Shown here: piece after piece, positions 38,403 to 48,923 of the stretch
How the letters are laid out: each line of letters opens with the position of its first letter
Numbering within the stretch: the stretch's first letter is position 1
DNA from: Brachycybe producta
Taxonomy: Eukaryota > Arthropoda > Diplopoda > Playtdesmida > Andrognathidae
Direction of reading: 5' to 3'
Assembly: GCA_036925085.1 (NCBI GenBank)
Contig: JAUPFP010000023.1
Span: 1,997,778 to 2,061,777 of the forward strand
Length of the DNA stretch: 64,000 bases
The notes under the pieces: generated by a model
Told to the model about the DNA's origin: nothing
The model's database searches: none
The model's input: only the letters and a program-made list of their open reading frames with translations
Position numbers and translations under genes: made by a program

Positions 38403-38583
38403 AGGCCTTGTTTCCACTGGGGTGAAAATTTGAACTTCTTGAAAATTTCAACTGGTGAAAACTAGAACAAACCGTGGCCTCCCCCGCCTATTCACTATCA
38501 TAGGCCAGACCACGTTTGTTCTAGTTTTCACCAGTTGAAAATTTCAAAAAGTTCAAATTTTCGCAACAGTGGAAACAAGGCCT
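38403..38583. mobile_element. MITE family D, hAT-like, with 8-bp target duplication
   Basis: Perfect 17-bp termini AGGCCTTGTTTCCACTG and its reverse complement are flanked by AAAACGTA on both sides (38,395-38,402 and 38,584-38,591). An 8-bp duplication is the hallmark of the hAT superfamily. The element is 181 bp with no coding capacity, so it would depend on a transposase from elsewhere. Inside, TTTCAACTGGTGAAAA and its mirror extend the pairing to most of each half. Confidence 0.85.
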
Positions 38584-39093
38584 AAAACGTAAAAATTTCT
38601 TCTTTTTCAAATTTTCAAAAAAAGATTTTTACTTTTATTTCAAATGATTATTACATATAATCATCATCACAAAAATACGTTTAACTCATTCATTTTACCA
38701 TTCTAGTTTCTAATCAAACTTTCTTTTTTTAAATTTCTTATTTATTATATAAACTTGTAAAGAGCAAACTACTTATTTTGCTTTTGTTTTTAATCAACAA
38801 AGACTTGTTTAAAGGCTTTTTTTTACTAACTGAGTCACTAGCGAAACTGAAATCTGTTAACTAGATAACTGTAGCCTCTAACCAGTCTTTATGATTTTGA
38901 AAATAAGCATAATTGTTTCTTCTTTAAGTTTGTTTTTCCCCCCAAGAAATTTACATTTTTTCTAGATCAATTTTTTTAAAAAGAAAACACCTCAAAAACG
39001 TCATTTTTGTTGTCTTGGTGTCACTTTTTTGTACCCAGATTGATAAAACAAAAATGCTTATACAGTATAAACTAAGAAACTTTTTGACCAATA

Positions 39094-39276
39094 AGGTCTT
39101 GTTTCCATTGAAGGTGAAAATTTAAACTTTATGAAAATTTCAACTGGCGAAAAACAGAACAAACGTGGCCCTCGCTTATTTCATTATCATAGATGGAAGC
39201 CGTCACACGTTTGTTCAATTTTTCACCAGTTGATATTTTCAAAAAGTTCAAATTTTCACCTCAATGAAAACAAGGC
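39094..39276. repeat. MITE family D, copy 3 (diverged)
   Basis: Ends AGGTCTTGTTTCCATTG and CAATGAAAACAAGGCA, with the family's AAAATTTCAACTGG and ACCAGTTGATATTTTC inside. It is more diverged than the other two copies, and no clear duplication remains. Confidence 0.75.
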
Positions 39277-39676
39277 ATATTCTCTAAAGAGTTTTTTGTT
39301 TAAAAAAAAATGTCTTATTGTTGTTAAATAGTGGGATTGAGAGAGGTAAAAAAAAATCTGTAATCATATTAACTGACCAACAAAAATCAAAGTTTTAATT
39401 TGCTAGTCAAAAGTTACCAAAAGATATTAAAAATATTAATAAGTTTCTTTTTCTTACAAGTATCCAATTGTTTATTTTAGATGATTTTTGTGTAGTAAAA
39501 TTAGAATTTTTTTGTTGTTGACATTCTTGTCTTAAAAAGAATGTAAAACAGCCGAGTGTGATTCTCTAGTTGATCCCCAGAATGGGCCTTGTTTGAAAAT
39601 TAGATCAAATAAAAGGAGACAAAAGTGATTTTTGAGTTCAAGGGTCAAATTTTTTTTTTAAAAGAAAAAATGTCAT

Positions 39677-39795
39677 ACTGTACATTCCGTTGTTCATCAG
39701 CAATTCAGCCGTGTGACGTCACGTCCATCTATTTTTCTATAGACATGACGTCATATAGCTCGTTGAGTAAAATCGATGAATAACGGAATGTGCAG
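39677..39795. repeat. Foldback with GTCACGTC / GACGTCAT inner motif
   Basis: The left part GTACATTCCGTTGTTCATC mirrors the right part GATGAATAACGGAATGTGC. The centre has TGACGTCACG and a facing ATGACGTCAT. It is a small MITE-like structure; the family is unknown. Confidence 0.6.
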
Positions 39796-40034
39796 ATAAA
39801 AAGAAAAACAAACAATAATGTCATGATGACATTGTTTAATAAAAATTGACCCGATCAAATATCACTTTTCACCTTCTATTTTGACCTAATGGCGACAGGT
39901 GACATAATAAAAATAATTACGAAAATGCTTGACCAAACCCGGAATTGAAAAATGAATAACTGTGTTATAATAAAAAAAAACAAAAATATGTGTGCCCTAT
40001 TTATATAATTCATTAAAATCTTTCTCTATTGTTC

Positions 40035-40194
40035 TCTCTCTCTCTCTCTCTCTCATTCACTCCCTTCTATTATGACTTCCAAAAAACAATGCAAATTAAA
40101 ATCTATGAGCGTCTTTCTATTTCTCTGTCTCTCTCTCTAGCTATCTCTCTCTTTCTCTCTAGCTATCTCTCCCTTTCTAGCTATCTCGCTCTAT

Positions 40195-40243
<49 letters not shown>

Positions 40244-40294
40244 GCTATCTCTTTCCCCTTTATTTCTCTCTCTCCCTCTCTAGCTATCTCTCTT
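40035..40294. repeat. CT-rich tandem repeat with TAGCTATCTCTC units
   Basis: (CT)n tracts punctuated by at least five CTAGCTATCTC words at irregular spacing of about 20 bases, then a pure (CT)n run of about 42 bases. Confidence 0.85.
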
Positions 40295-41385
40295 ATTCAA
40301 GTATGATTCATAAATTCACAATTGGATAAAAGTTATTTGTTTAAAATAAACGATTTTACTAAATCTTTCAAAATGAAATTAGTAAATTTATTTGCAACAC
40401 AAACAAAACTTCAAATTTCCTATAAAAACAACTTCCACCCTCCCATCTAACTATTCAATGTAATTGATAAATTGATAACCTAGTAAAGACTAGAATTTAC
40501 TAAAAAAAAATGTAAAAAATATACTTTTTTTTTCTATTGAAATGAAAACTTATTGTGTAGAGAAAGAGATTTAACCAAACGAACAAAAAAAATGACCAGA
40601 AAAAAAAACTAATTATAAATGTACTAAAATAAAAAAAAACTTAGTTGTTAATTGATTAATTGAAATAACACTTTTTTGAATATTAATATAATAAAACAAC
40701 AACTCCACTTCTCCCTTCTCCTAATTATTATACTATATTTTATACGATATTGGGAGGACAGTTTTATTTTGTATATGATATTTGTTTTGTAACTAATCAT
40801 CTTCCAACCTATTTATATTTTGTATGTCTCATTGTCTCTGTAAAACTTAAAAAAACCCAAAAAACTCTTCGTTATAATATAAATATATATATATAATTAT
40901 CTATGTGTAATGTATTATAACAATGTATTTTATTGTATTGTAATCTTTTTCTCTCTCTCTCTGTCTCTCTCTTTCTAAACCATTTTTTCTCTCTTACCAA
41001 ATTTTTACACGTCGTGTCTTTTGTTGTGCATTTTGTGCCCGTTTTGTGCGTGTTTTGTCTCTTCAAAATATATATATAAAAAATGCACTGAGAAATCTCA
41101 AATCGAACACTTTGATTGATTGAAAAATAATCAGCAGTGCTTCCATAGGACATAACTTTTTTTTTTGAATATATTATATTATTATTATTATTATTATTAT
41201 TATTGATTATGTTTCTTCAAACTAAAAAGTCACACTTTTCAGTCAAAAAAGATGAAAGTGATGATGTGGTTTTTCTTTTTTGAAACTTGTGTATAATAAA
41301 GTAACAATTCATTTTTAATTTTGTTATTATTAATTATTGTGTAACTAGTGGGGTAACCCGTCATAAATGACGGGAGCAAAATTCA

Positions 41386-41527
41386 CAGGCAATTGTGCCC
41401 AGCATTAGAATTTCTTTTCCTCCGCCCTTTTATGCCGTCAGACCAAGTAACAAACCAATTAGAAATTGATGACGTTCATAAAAGGGCGGAGCAAAAGAAA
41501 TTCTAATGCTGGGCACAATTGCCTGTG
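41386..41527. repeat. MITE family A, copy 2 (142 bp)
   Basis: The left arm CACAGGCAATTGTGCCCAGC mirrors exactly at the right end. The arms include CTTTTCCTCCGCCCTTTTATG and its mirror. It shares CAGGCAATT termini and the CCGCCC/GGGCGG core with 18,114. A short hairpin (CCCGTCA / TGACGGG) sits just outside at 41,359-41,375. Confidence 0.8.
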
Positions 41528-41881
41528 ATAAACTGTAGTTTAATTTTGCTGCTATTATCCCCTCCCCTTTTTATATTTGAAAGAGAAAATGAGTTTTTCA
41601 TTTTCTCTGGTGTGCGCATGCGCGTCGTTTGTTCCTTTTTTACTCCTTTCATTTCAATTTCAGTCACCCCTCCCTCTTTTTTCCCCCTCCACGTTTCTCT
41701 CTCTCCCACCCCCATCTACACTTTCTAACCTTTTCCCCTCTCCAATTTAATATCAATAGGGTTCTTGGATGGGGAGTGTGCAACATATAGTTGACCTTGA
41801 GAAAAAAAGCGGTTCATTTATTTTCATTTAAATTAATATAAATTGTACAGCGTTAATCACATACAAACACAGAGACCTGGC

Positions 41882-41884
<3 letters not shown>
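41528..41884. other. Non-coding DNA
   Basis: Pyrimidine-rich, with low-complexity open frames on both strands. No gene recognised. Confidence 0.55.
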
Positions 41885-41978
<94 letters not shown>

Positions 41979-41979
41979 G

Positions 41980-42032
<53 letters not shown>
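41885..42032. repeat. TA array, left of the retroelement
   Basis: (TA)n of about 148 bases with three TATG interruptions. It ends exactly where the LTR begins, and a further TA array starts where the other LTR ends. The element therefore integrated inside this array. Confidence 0.95.
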
Positions 42033-42035
<3 letters not shown>

Positions 42036-42720
42036 AACACCCTGTAAATCGTGATCCCGCCAAAACCATAGCCTGGGGGGTAAACAACTCTCAACCGTCC
42101 CTCCCTCCTCTCTGACTCACCTTTCTGACTCATGCCCAAGTGGCGGATTGATACATAAAGGACCATGGTCACTTGGACCTGGTTACACCTCGCAGGTGTA
42201 CACAGGTCCAAGGTATAAAAGGACCATGTTCCTCTTTGTTCCTCAGTTCTTTCCTTTGCCTGTTTTTGCGATACATTCCAAATCATGGGCCTGAGGATTT
42301 CCAGTTAGTATTTTACTATTCACCCTTGTATCTGTACTTCTTACAAGGAATGAATAAAAGTGTTGTAATAAGAAGTAGCGTTGTCTCTATGTCTTTATGC
42401 TAATAACTTCTCTTCAGAGGCCGGAGGTTTCATAGGGCAGGAGCTATACGATTCTCAGCAGCTACAACATCTTCTCTAGTCGGAATACCGATGGAGAAGA
42501 TGTATATCAGCATCAACCGGAAGAGAGAGAGATGGCCGCCACTCTCCTGCATTGATTTCACCCCCATGCAGAAGAGTGACTTCAATCTATCTCCATCCAG
42601 CTCTCTCTACAGCTCGGATCTTCTCTGTGCAGGTGTCATACTGCTCAGAGAAGAAACGAAAAGTAGAAAATGTCATCTAAAGGTTGGTAATAAAATATTG
42701 GTTGATGTCAAAAGCTCACA
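42033..42720 (+). repeat. 5' LTR (688 bp)
   Basis: Starts TGTAACACCC and ends CTCACA. It is the same length as, and by eye identical to, 51,609-52,296 (constant offset of 9,576). It carries a TATA box (TATAAAA, 42,214-42,220) and a poly(A) signal (AATAAA, 42,353-42,358) about 135 bases apart, giving plausible U3, R and U5 parts. An ACACCT-CGC-AGGTGT palindrome lies just upstream of the TATA box. Confidence 0.93.
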
Positions 42721-42722
42721 TT

Positions 42723-42740
42723 TGGTGGAGGCGCCGGGTA
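42723..42740 (+). other. Candidate primer-binding site
   Basis: Two bases after the LTR comes TGGTGGAGGCGCCGGGTA, which starts with TGG as expected for pairing with a tRNA 3' CCA. The implied acceptor stem resembles tRNA-Ala only loosely; I do not assign the tRNA. Confidence 0.6.
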
Positions 42741-42842
42741 TAGCTCCATCTGCCTTCTCCGACCTGTAAACAGAAGCCGTCCTTTGTCCTAAGTCTCGTG
42801 ATTGTGCCTCACGAGGCTTCGTCCGTCCTTTCTATGTTGGAG

Positions 42843-43197
42843 CCACGTATGGAGACCCTCGATAGCGTCAAAGTCAACCGCGTGGCGCCTGTCTGTAAAA
42901 CCGCGTATGGAGACCCTCGATCACGTCAAAGTCAACCGCGCGGCGTCCTTTGTGTTGGAACCACGTGTGGAGACCCTCGATAGCGTCAAAGTCGACCACG
43001 TGGCGCCTTTGTAAAACCGCGTATGGAGGCCCTCGATCACGTCAAAGCCAACCGCGCGGCGTCCTTTGTGTTGGAACCACGTATGGAGGCCCTCGATAGC
43101 GTCAAAGCCAACCGCGTGGCGCCTTTTTATGTTGGGACCATGTATGGAGGCCCTCGATCACGTCAAAGCCAACCGCATGGTACCGTTTTTGTGGAAT
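42843..43197 (+). repeat. Six-unit alternating tandem repeat (56-61 bp units)
   Basis: Units start near 42,843, 42,901, 42,961, 43,017, 43,077 and 43,138. All share TATGGAG(A/G)CCCTCGAT and GTCAAAG. Odd units continue CGATAGCG and GTGGCGCC, while even units continue CGATCACG and mostly GCGCGGCGTCC. The higher-order unit is therefore a dimer of about 118 bp. There is no open frame across all of it. Confidence 0.88.
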
Positions 43198-44347
43198 CGC
43201 GAAAGAGACTTGTGGCTACACACACCACGTGTCGACCGCGCGATTCTGTGTCCTGTCCTTAGAGACACGTGGGAACGAACTTTTGTCTGCTGACCGCTTA
43301 GCACTCGGAAAGTGGACAACCGTTTGGACACACGTGTTTCCGTCCGTGTTTTTGTATTTCATGTTTCCATTACAATCACCCACTGTCACCTTCACTCTTC
43401 TTTAATTTTCAAAGTGAAACCCACACCACGTGGGCAACACTTTAAACAAATTCTTCTTACTCTCCGAGAGGAGTTTGCAGTCTCATTATGAGATGAGCAA
43501 ACAAATCTCATCTACTAATCTATTCATCTATTAATAGGCTTTTAAAGGACGTGTGTGTCTTTTAAAATGTCCTATTATCTTCACTCTTCATCTTTAATTT
43601 TCAAGCAAGATTCTCCCTAACTCTATCTCATTGTTAGGGGGCTTACAAGCTTAAAACACACTTTGCCTAGCCACGTGGGACTTTCTTGTCCCCCCTTTTC
43701 TTTGTTCTTTGTTTTTACACTTGTGTTTCCCTTGGGACCACTATGTCCCAAGTCATGTTCTTCAGTTTCTTCATCATCATCACCTCAATGCATCATCACA
43801 TGAACTTTCTCCATTGGACAGCTCTGAAGCCCGGCCGCCATCTTGGATCGACCGGACACTCTTCAAAAAGCGCCAACGGAGCGGTTTTTCGCTCCATGTG
43901 ACTCATTGTTGTACCTTCTCTCATCTTTTTGTGTTCTCTTCTCTTCTCTTCTCTTCCAGAGGGTTGCACTCACGCGCCCCCTGGCGGAGTTCCTCTTGTT
44001 AGAGAAAACTTCTCTTTTTCTTTGGATTTTCTCTCTTTTTGTCTTTCTCCTGGCCACCATAAAAACGTGCCCCGGAGGAACTTTTCAATCATCAATTTTT
44101 GGACATTGCAATAAACTGACCGGAAGTGGCCACCACAGCGCCACCTACGGACTTCTTCCTTCTACTCAACATAGTCCCTCACTGGGCACTGACTCTGTCT
44201 TTTCATCCAGAGCCATCCAGCAGTGAGGACTCAAAATTTCTCCAGTCTGAACATTTCTTCTGGTTCACCAAGTATTTATCTTGTTGAACACACTTCAATT
44301 TCTACACTGTTTTACTGTTTTAATAAAACTAAATTGAAACTTTTGAT

Positions 44348-44362
44348 GTGCGGGCACCGCAC
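44348..44362 (+). other. RNA hairpin candidate 1 in the leader
   Basis: GTGCGGGCACCGCAC forms a perfect 6-bp stem (GTGCGG/CCGCAC) with a GCA loop. The same structure with one changed pair recurs at 44,541-44,555. Both copies follow a TAAAACTAAA-type stretch, so a larger segment seems duplicated. Confidence 0.6.
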
Positions 44363-44540
44363 CTAAGTTTTAAACTTTCAAAGTAAAACAGCTTTCTTTT
44401 CTTGCTTCTTTGGAGAGGTCAGCCATCTTGAACTTCTCCTTTGTTTGTGCATTTAAAAAGTTCAGCCATCTTGAACTTTTTGTTCTTTGTGTGTTCTTCA
44501 CACACACACTCTTCATTCTTGTTTCTAAGTAAAACTAAAA

Positions 44541-44555
44541 GTGCGGGCACCGCGC
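44541..44555 (+). other. RNA hairpin candidate 2 in the leader
   Basis: GTGCGGGCACCGCGC repeats the hairpin at 44,348 with a G-T pair in the stem. Conservation of stem and GCA loop in both copies argues for a structured RNA element rather than chance. Confidence 0.6.
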
Positions 44556-45154
44556 TCTAGCTTTACTCTTCGTATTGCTTTCCTCTTCTTCAGGCAACTG
44601 CAATACACTTCCATTTCTAATTCACTTTCCGCAGTGCAATCTTGATTGGGTGGTGTACCACGCTCGAGGTTGTATTGTACATCTGCTGTTTCTTTATTGA
44701 GGTTTTTGGAATTCTCGTAACCTCCACGTGGTCGCCAAATACCACGTGTCGAGAGAGATCCTTCCAAAATCTGACGCTCAATAAAGAACTCACGACGCTA
44801 CACCAGTTGGGAACCAAAACTCATCACACGCCCAACTGAGAACACGATCAACACGATACAACCATCACCACACTAACGGAGTGAACGGCCACTTCGTTAT
44901 ACACGTCACAAGCTTAGGTAATCTATCGTTACTCAGTGTATAAGAGTACGATAGTGTCGGTTGCCGACAAGCACTAAGTTACCGACGCACAGTGACGACA
45001 CCGACCTACAAACTGAACGAGTCCCATCATACTGGAACCGAAAAGTATAGCTCAGAGTGTACTCGAGAACCCTCGGAGCTGCACACAACGACTTGGACTT
45101 CGCCGGACTCGTTCATCACCGCACATTCACATTACACAAGCCACTTCATTAATC

Positions 45155-47536
45155 ATGGCTACCTCACACGACAATACGGGGTCCCTGTCTGATCACCAGG
45201 GTTCGCACGAAGATCTGTTGGAAGTACCCGTGACTACTGATGTGACACCACCGCCGCGGCCGACTGGGGCCGAGTTTGACCACCTGTCACAACAAGTGGC
45301 TGCACTCTCGACTCGTATGTCTCAGTTCATAGACGACCGATTCACGCCGAATCGACCGACTACACCACGGCGGACAACACGCACACACCGACTTCGCGAC
45401 GATGACTCGGACGCCTCTTCAGCCCCCTATGTTGGCTACAGAGAGCGTCACGATCGTTACGAAAGACATTACACACCGCACACACGTCATCTACCGCGTA
45501 ACCCTGACTGGCAACAACAAGGGCAGTCAGATGATCCGCGTCACAGAGATGAGCGTGCGGAAATACCGATCACGACACGTGCTGATTCTCCTCACTCGCT
45601 TGTCCGGGTTGCACGTAGCGGTCGCCGCTCGACACCCCCGGAACAACAGCCTAGCCAAGGAGCGACACAAGGCACTTCAGTTTACGCGCCACGTTTTCCA
45701 CCTCAAGGGGTAGGTCTGATGCCGGCTGGAATGTCAAACGTCCAGGATGGCATCTATCGACCAACCCCCAGAGAACCCTCCGTGGAAGAATTCAATAAGA
45801 AATACAGCGGTCGCCACCCAGCCGACTCAATCCAAAAATTCAACGGATTGACAGGTTTTCGTCCCTTCCTGGAAGAATTCGAGGAAGTGGCACACCTGTA
45901 CGGTTGGAAAGACCACCACAAGGAGGAATACATCACGGGGTGTTTCACTGGGGCCGCCCGTACGTGGCTGAGTAAACTGAGGTATGAGCTTCAGGACATT
46001 CCTTGGCCAGCACTGAGAGTACAGATGGTAGATACGTTCGGGAAGCCGAACGAACTGGCCATCTTGGAGAAAAAGTATACAGAGATGCTCCAGAAGGAAG
46101 GTGAGAGTACACAAGCTTTCATCTGGGAGTTTATGATACTCGGCGACCGAGTTTACCCGCAACTTGACGATCAGCTGCGTATAAGCCAGTTGCGCCGCGC
46201 TCTACATCCCACCATACAGAACGCCGCGCATCACGCATCTACGACGTCGTTCAAGGACTTCGCAAACGCCGTCCTCAATATGGAGGTGGTCTTGCTGTCC
46301 TTGGATAAATGGCCGACGGAACCGAAACCCGCAGCTGATTCACAGTCGGGTAAAGGAGCATCGAAGACCGACCAGGAGCCGGCGGCAGCCGCCAGCCCTA
46401 AAGACAAAACACACCGGTCTAGGCATGATAAAAAGCCTAGTCAGACTGCTGCCACCAATTCAAACCGACACTCTGCAGCGGACACCCAACCAGAGACCAC
46501 TCGCACGTTCGACAAGAGTAAGTCGACGTGTTATAATTGTGGCAAATTGGGGCATTTCGTCCGTGAGTGTCGGCAACCAAAGAAGAAGGTTGCAATCAAG
46601 CAGTTTGGAGAGCCGGTTACCGACTATGACATCAAAGGAGAGGTGCCTGAAACGGATATCATCACCGAAGACGGCGTTGAGTTTGCTCTAATAAGAGTGG
46701 CGGGACAAATCCGCCGGATTCCTCTTCCAGCAGCAGACTCAGCCGCCGGAGCGCCTACTCCTGATAAACCCGACAACGACAGTTCTGACGACTCTGAGGA
46801 TATACCAGTCAAGGTGCTCGACCGGGCTCCTGCACATAAATGGACCCCGGACGATCTAATCGTTTGGCAGGACACGCTCGACGTCCTTAAACAATCCGTC
46901 AAGGAGATTGGGTGCCGTGAAAATAAAACAATAGCCATCATGGCTCCCGGAACCCAATCGCCGACGAAGGGCCACTCCTGCTGCCGAAGACTAATGACAA
47001 CGGTGTATGAGCAGCTGGTAAGCAGCTGTTCACCTCAAGAAGTCGGAGACTATGATGCCAGCGACAAGAACCCGCGCATCGCCGTCACGATCAACGGAAA
47101 GAGTATACGGATGCTCGCGGACACCGGAGCTACGGGCAGCGTTATCACCATTGAACTCGCGCAGGAACACAAGTTCGAAATCGAGCCTGTGTTAATCCCA
47201 CCCAACATTCAGGGTGTGGGAGGCCAAAGGATCACCGTGGTGGGGCGACTCGCCGCGACGGTCCAGCTAGGCCCCCACGCTGTGCGAGGGCACTTACTAG
47301 TGATTACCGGCCGGCACGAAGCCATCTTAGGCCGAGATCTAGGCCGGGCTCTGCACTTAGCTGTGTCCATGACAACAAACAAAGTATACGTGGAGGACGA
47401 TCTCTTCGAATCCACACTCCGACAAAAATGCATTGAAGCACACATCGGATGGGCTCTGGGAGAAACTTCCGTAGAGGCCCCTGGCAAATCTGCCAGCACC
47501 TCTAAGGAAAACCTCGAAACTCCACCCCGTAAGTGA
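45155..47536 (+). CDS. gag: Gag-protease polyprotein of the LTR retroelement (793 residues)
   Basis: Forms the particle protein and maturation protease of the element. The start at 45,155 has a good context (AATCATGG) and is the first ATG of the long frame. Residues 1 to about 215 are polar and disordered. About 216-390 match the Retrotrans_gag core, with FNG near the start, a conserved GW, then a GAARTWL and a W-x-x-L segment. Residues 459-472 are a CCHC zinc knuckle (C-x2-C-x4-H-x4-C). About 650-735 are an aspartic protease with a DTGA active site (D656) and the second ILGRD motif (about 724). The frame ends after the protease with no polymerase fused. Gag and protease in one frame suggests processing in cis. 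No fossil damage is evident in this frame. Confidence 0.9.
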   Translation: MATSHDNTGSLSDHQGSHEDLLEVPVTTDVTPPPRPTGAEFDHLSQQVAALSTRMSQFIDDRFTPNRPTTPRRTTRTHRLRDDDSDASSAPYVGYRERHDRYERHYTPHTRHLPRNPDWQQQGQSDDPRHRDERAEIPITTRADSPHSLVRVARSGRRSTPPEQQPSQGATQGTSVYAPRFPPQGVGLMPAGMSNVQDGIYRPTPREPSVEEFNKKYSGRHPADSIQKFNGLTGFRPFLEEFEEVAHLYGWKDHHKEEYITGCFTGAARTWLSKLRYELQDIPWPALRVQMVDTFGKPNELAILEKKYTEMLQKEGESTQAFIWEFMILGDRVYPQLDDQLRISQLRRALHPTIQNAAHHASTTSFKDFANAVLNMEVVLLSLDKWPTEPKPAADSQSGKGASKTDQEPAAAASPKDKTHRSRHDKKPSQTAATNSNRHSAADTQPETTRTFDKSKSTCYNCGKLGHFVRECRQPKKKVAIKQFGEPVTDYDIKGEVPETDIITEDGVEFALIRVAGQIRRIPLPAADSAAGAPTPDKPDNDSSDDSEDIPVKVLDRAPAHKWTPDDLIVWQDTLDVLKQSVKEIGCRENKTIAIMAPGTQSPTKGHSCCRRLMTTVYEQLVSSCSPQEVGDYDASDKNPRIAVTINGKSIRMLADTGATGSVITIELAQEHKFEIEPVLIPPNIQGVGGQRITVVGRLAATVQLGPHAVRGHLLVITGRHEAILGRDLGRALHLAVSMTTNKVYVEDDLFESTLRQKCIEAHIGWALGETSVEAPGKSASTSKENLETPPRK

Positions 47537-48440
47537 CGACGAAAGCAACGGCCACCCACGCTGTCAAGAAACCAAACGCGACGAAAATAAAACAATAATT
47601 CACCAGTGTTTATTTCATGACTATGGAAATAAACACCAGCAACCATCAAATATCAACAATAGAAGAGCGGGAGGAATTTGAGAATTGTTGTGTTAAGAAA
47701 CAACTGAGGACAGTTGTCAAGAGGTGGGGGAGGGGATAAAAGGAACCCCCCAACGAATAAACAACCCCACAGCATCAACAACCCCTCTAAACACTCTCAA
47801 ATAACTCCCAAAACTCTACAAAATTCACACAACTTTAATTTTTGAAACACTTCTAAACTTTTCAAAATGGCCGCCAATATTTACATATTGGCAACCATTT
47901 CAAACATGCAATAAACTACACCGGAACCACGTGGCCTTCACAAACAACTGTCAACCACGTGGTACACCTGGGAAAAACGCCGAAGGCTAGTCAAGGACGT
48001 TCAGAAGAAAAATCAAGAGCCATAAAAGGGTCAGCAAAAGAAAAACACCGTGCTCCCCTTTATTATGGACGAACGTCATTGACCATGCTGTTGACAGTAG
48101 AAGGATAGAAACTTCAAAGAGACAATTGCTCTGGGGGCCAGACCAATGCACTGGGACTTCAAAGAAAAAAAAACGAACAACAAAAACTGCTGGCCATAAA
48201 CAAATAAAAAAAGGAAGAAAATCAGTTTTGAAGATTTTGTGAGAGCGGACACCTTCAATTAAAAAATAAAATTGAAGAACCTGTCACCCTCTCAATTAAG
48301 ATCGAATTGTGGGACACCAACTCCTGCCCCACTCCCCCCTAAAAATAATAACAAACAGCAAGGTACATTAGTAACCTTGCTGACCTATTCTTTCCAAAAA
48401 AGGCATTAAGGAAAAGAAGGGGAGAAAGTTAATGGGCAAC

Positions 48441-48458
48441 TTCACACCTCGGTGTGAA
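48441..48458 (+). other. Hairpin TTCACACC / GGTGTGAA next to an A-rich signal
   Basis: A perfect 8-bp stem with a two-base loop, directly followed by an AAATAAAATAA stretch. It could be an RNA processing or 3'-end feature; there is no direct evidence. Confidence 0.55.
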
Positions 48459-48923
48459 ATAAAATAACGGCCCTTCCCCCTCGAGATTCCTTAGTCCTTT
48501 TGTTTATCTAAAAATAATAAACAGGACCGACTCTGATAAGAATTAGATCAACACCTCTCACATCTAATATCGGTGGGACAACCCCCACCCCCAATAAATA
48601 AAGTCGTGAAGAAACCAATTAGAGTAAGGTGTCTTATTCTAAAAGGGGCCGGCCCTTCTAACTTTTAAAATTAAATAAGAAAGTGACCAAACTTGGTCAA
48701 TTACCACTCGATTTGCTCTCTTCAAAGAAGCACTCGTTTTTGTTCATCTCTTTATGCTCGATCTTCTTCAATCATCAAATCTTCAATCTACTTCTGTGCC
48801 AAGTTCCAAATTTTAATTTCGAACTTCTTCAGTTTTGTTGTCAATCCAAAGCTTGAGTACCACCTTCAAGCCTTTGAACTCACGTGCAGTGCATCAGGCC
48901 TTCAGAACTCTTTGGACCTCTTG

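Larger units (their letters stand above)
39277..41385. other. Non-coding stretch
   Basis: AT-rich, with a CT-rich array (listed separately), an inverted pair near 39,677-39,795 (CATTCCGTTGTTCATC with a GATGAATAACGGAATG mirror), and ATT repeats near 41,180. Open frames are translations of simple repeats. No gene. Confidence 0.55.
42721..45154 (+). other. Long untranslated leader of the retroelement
   Basis: About 2.4 kb without a convincing reading frame. It holds an alternating 60-bp tandem array (42,843-43,197), repeated CACGTG words, GCCATCTTG words, and two copies of a GTGCGGGCACCGC hairpin. An AATAAA-like word at 44,321 and short pyrimidine tracts suggest possible processing signals. A packaging or export role for the hairpins is an inference only. 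Confidence 0.6.

Noticed and set aside
42843-43197. Regularly spaced repeats resembling a CRISPR array
   Set aside because: The units are contiguous tandem copies with no unique spacers, inside a eukaryotic retroelement leader.
44992-45192. 66-codon frame overlapping the start of Gag
   Set aside because: Different frame, no family, and the Gag start at 45,155 has the better context. At most it is an upstream frame in the leader.
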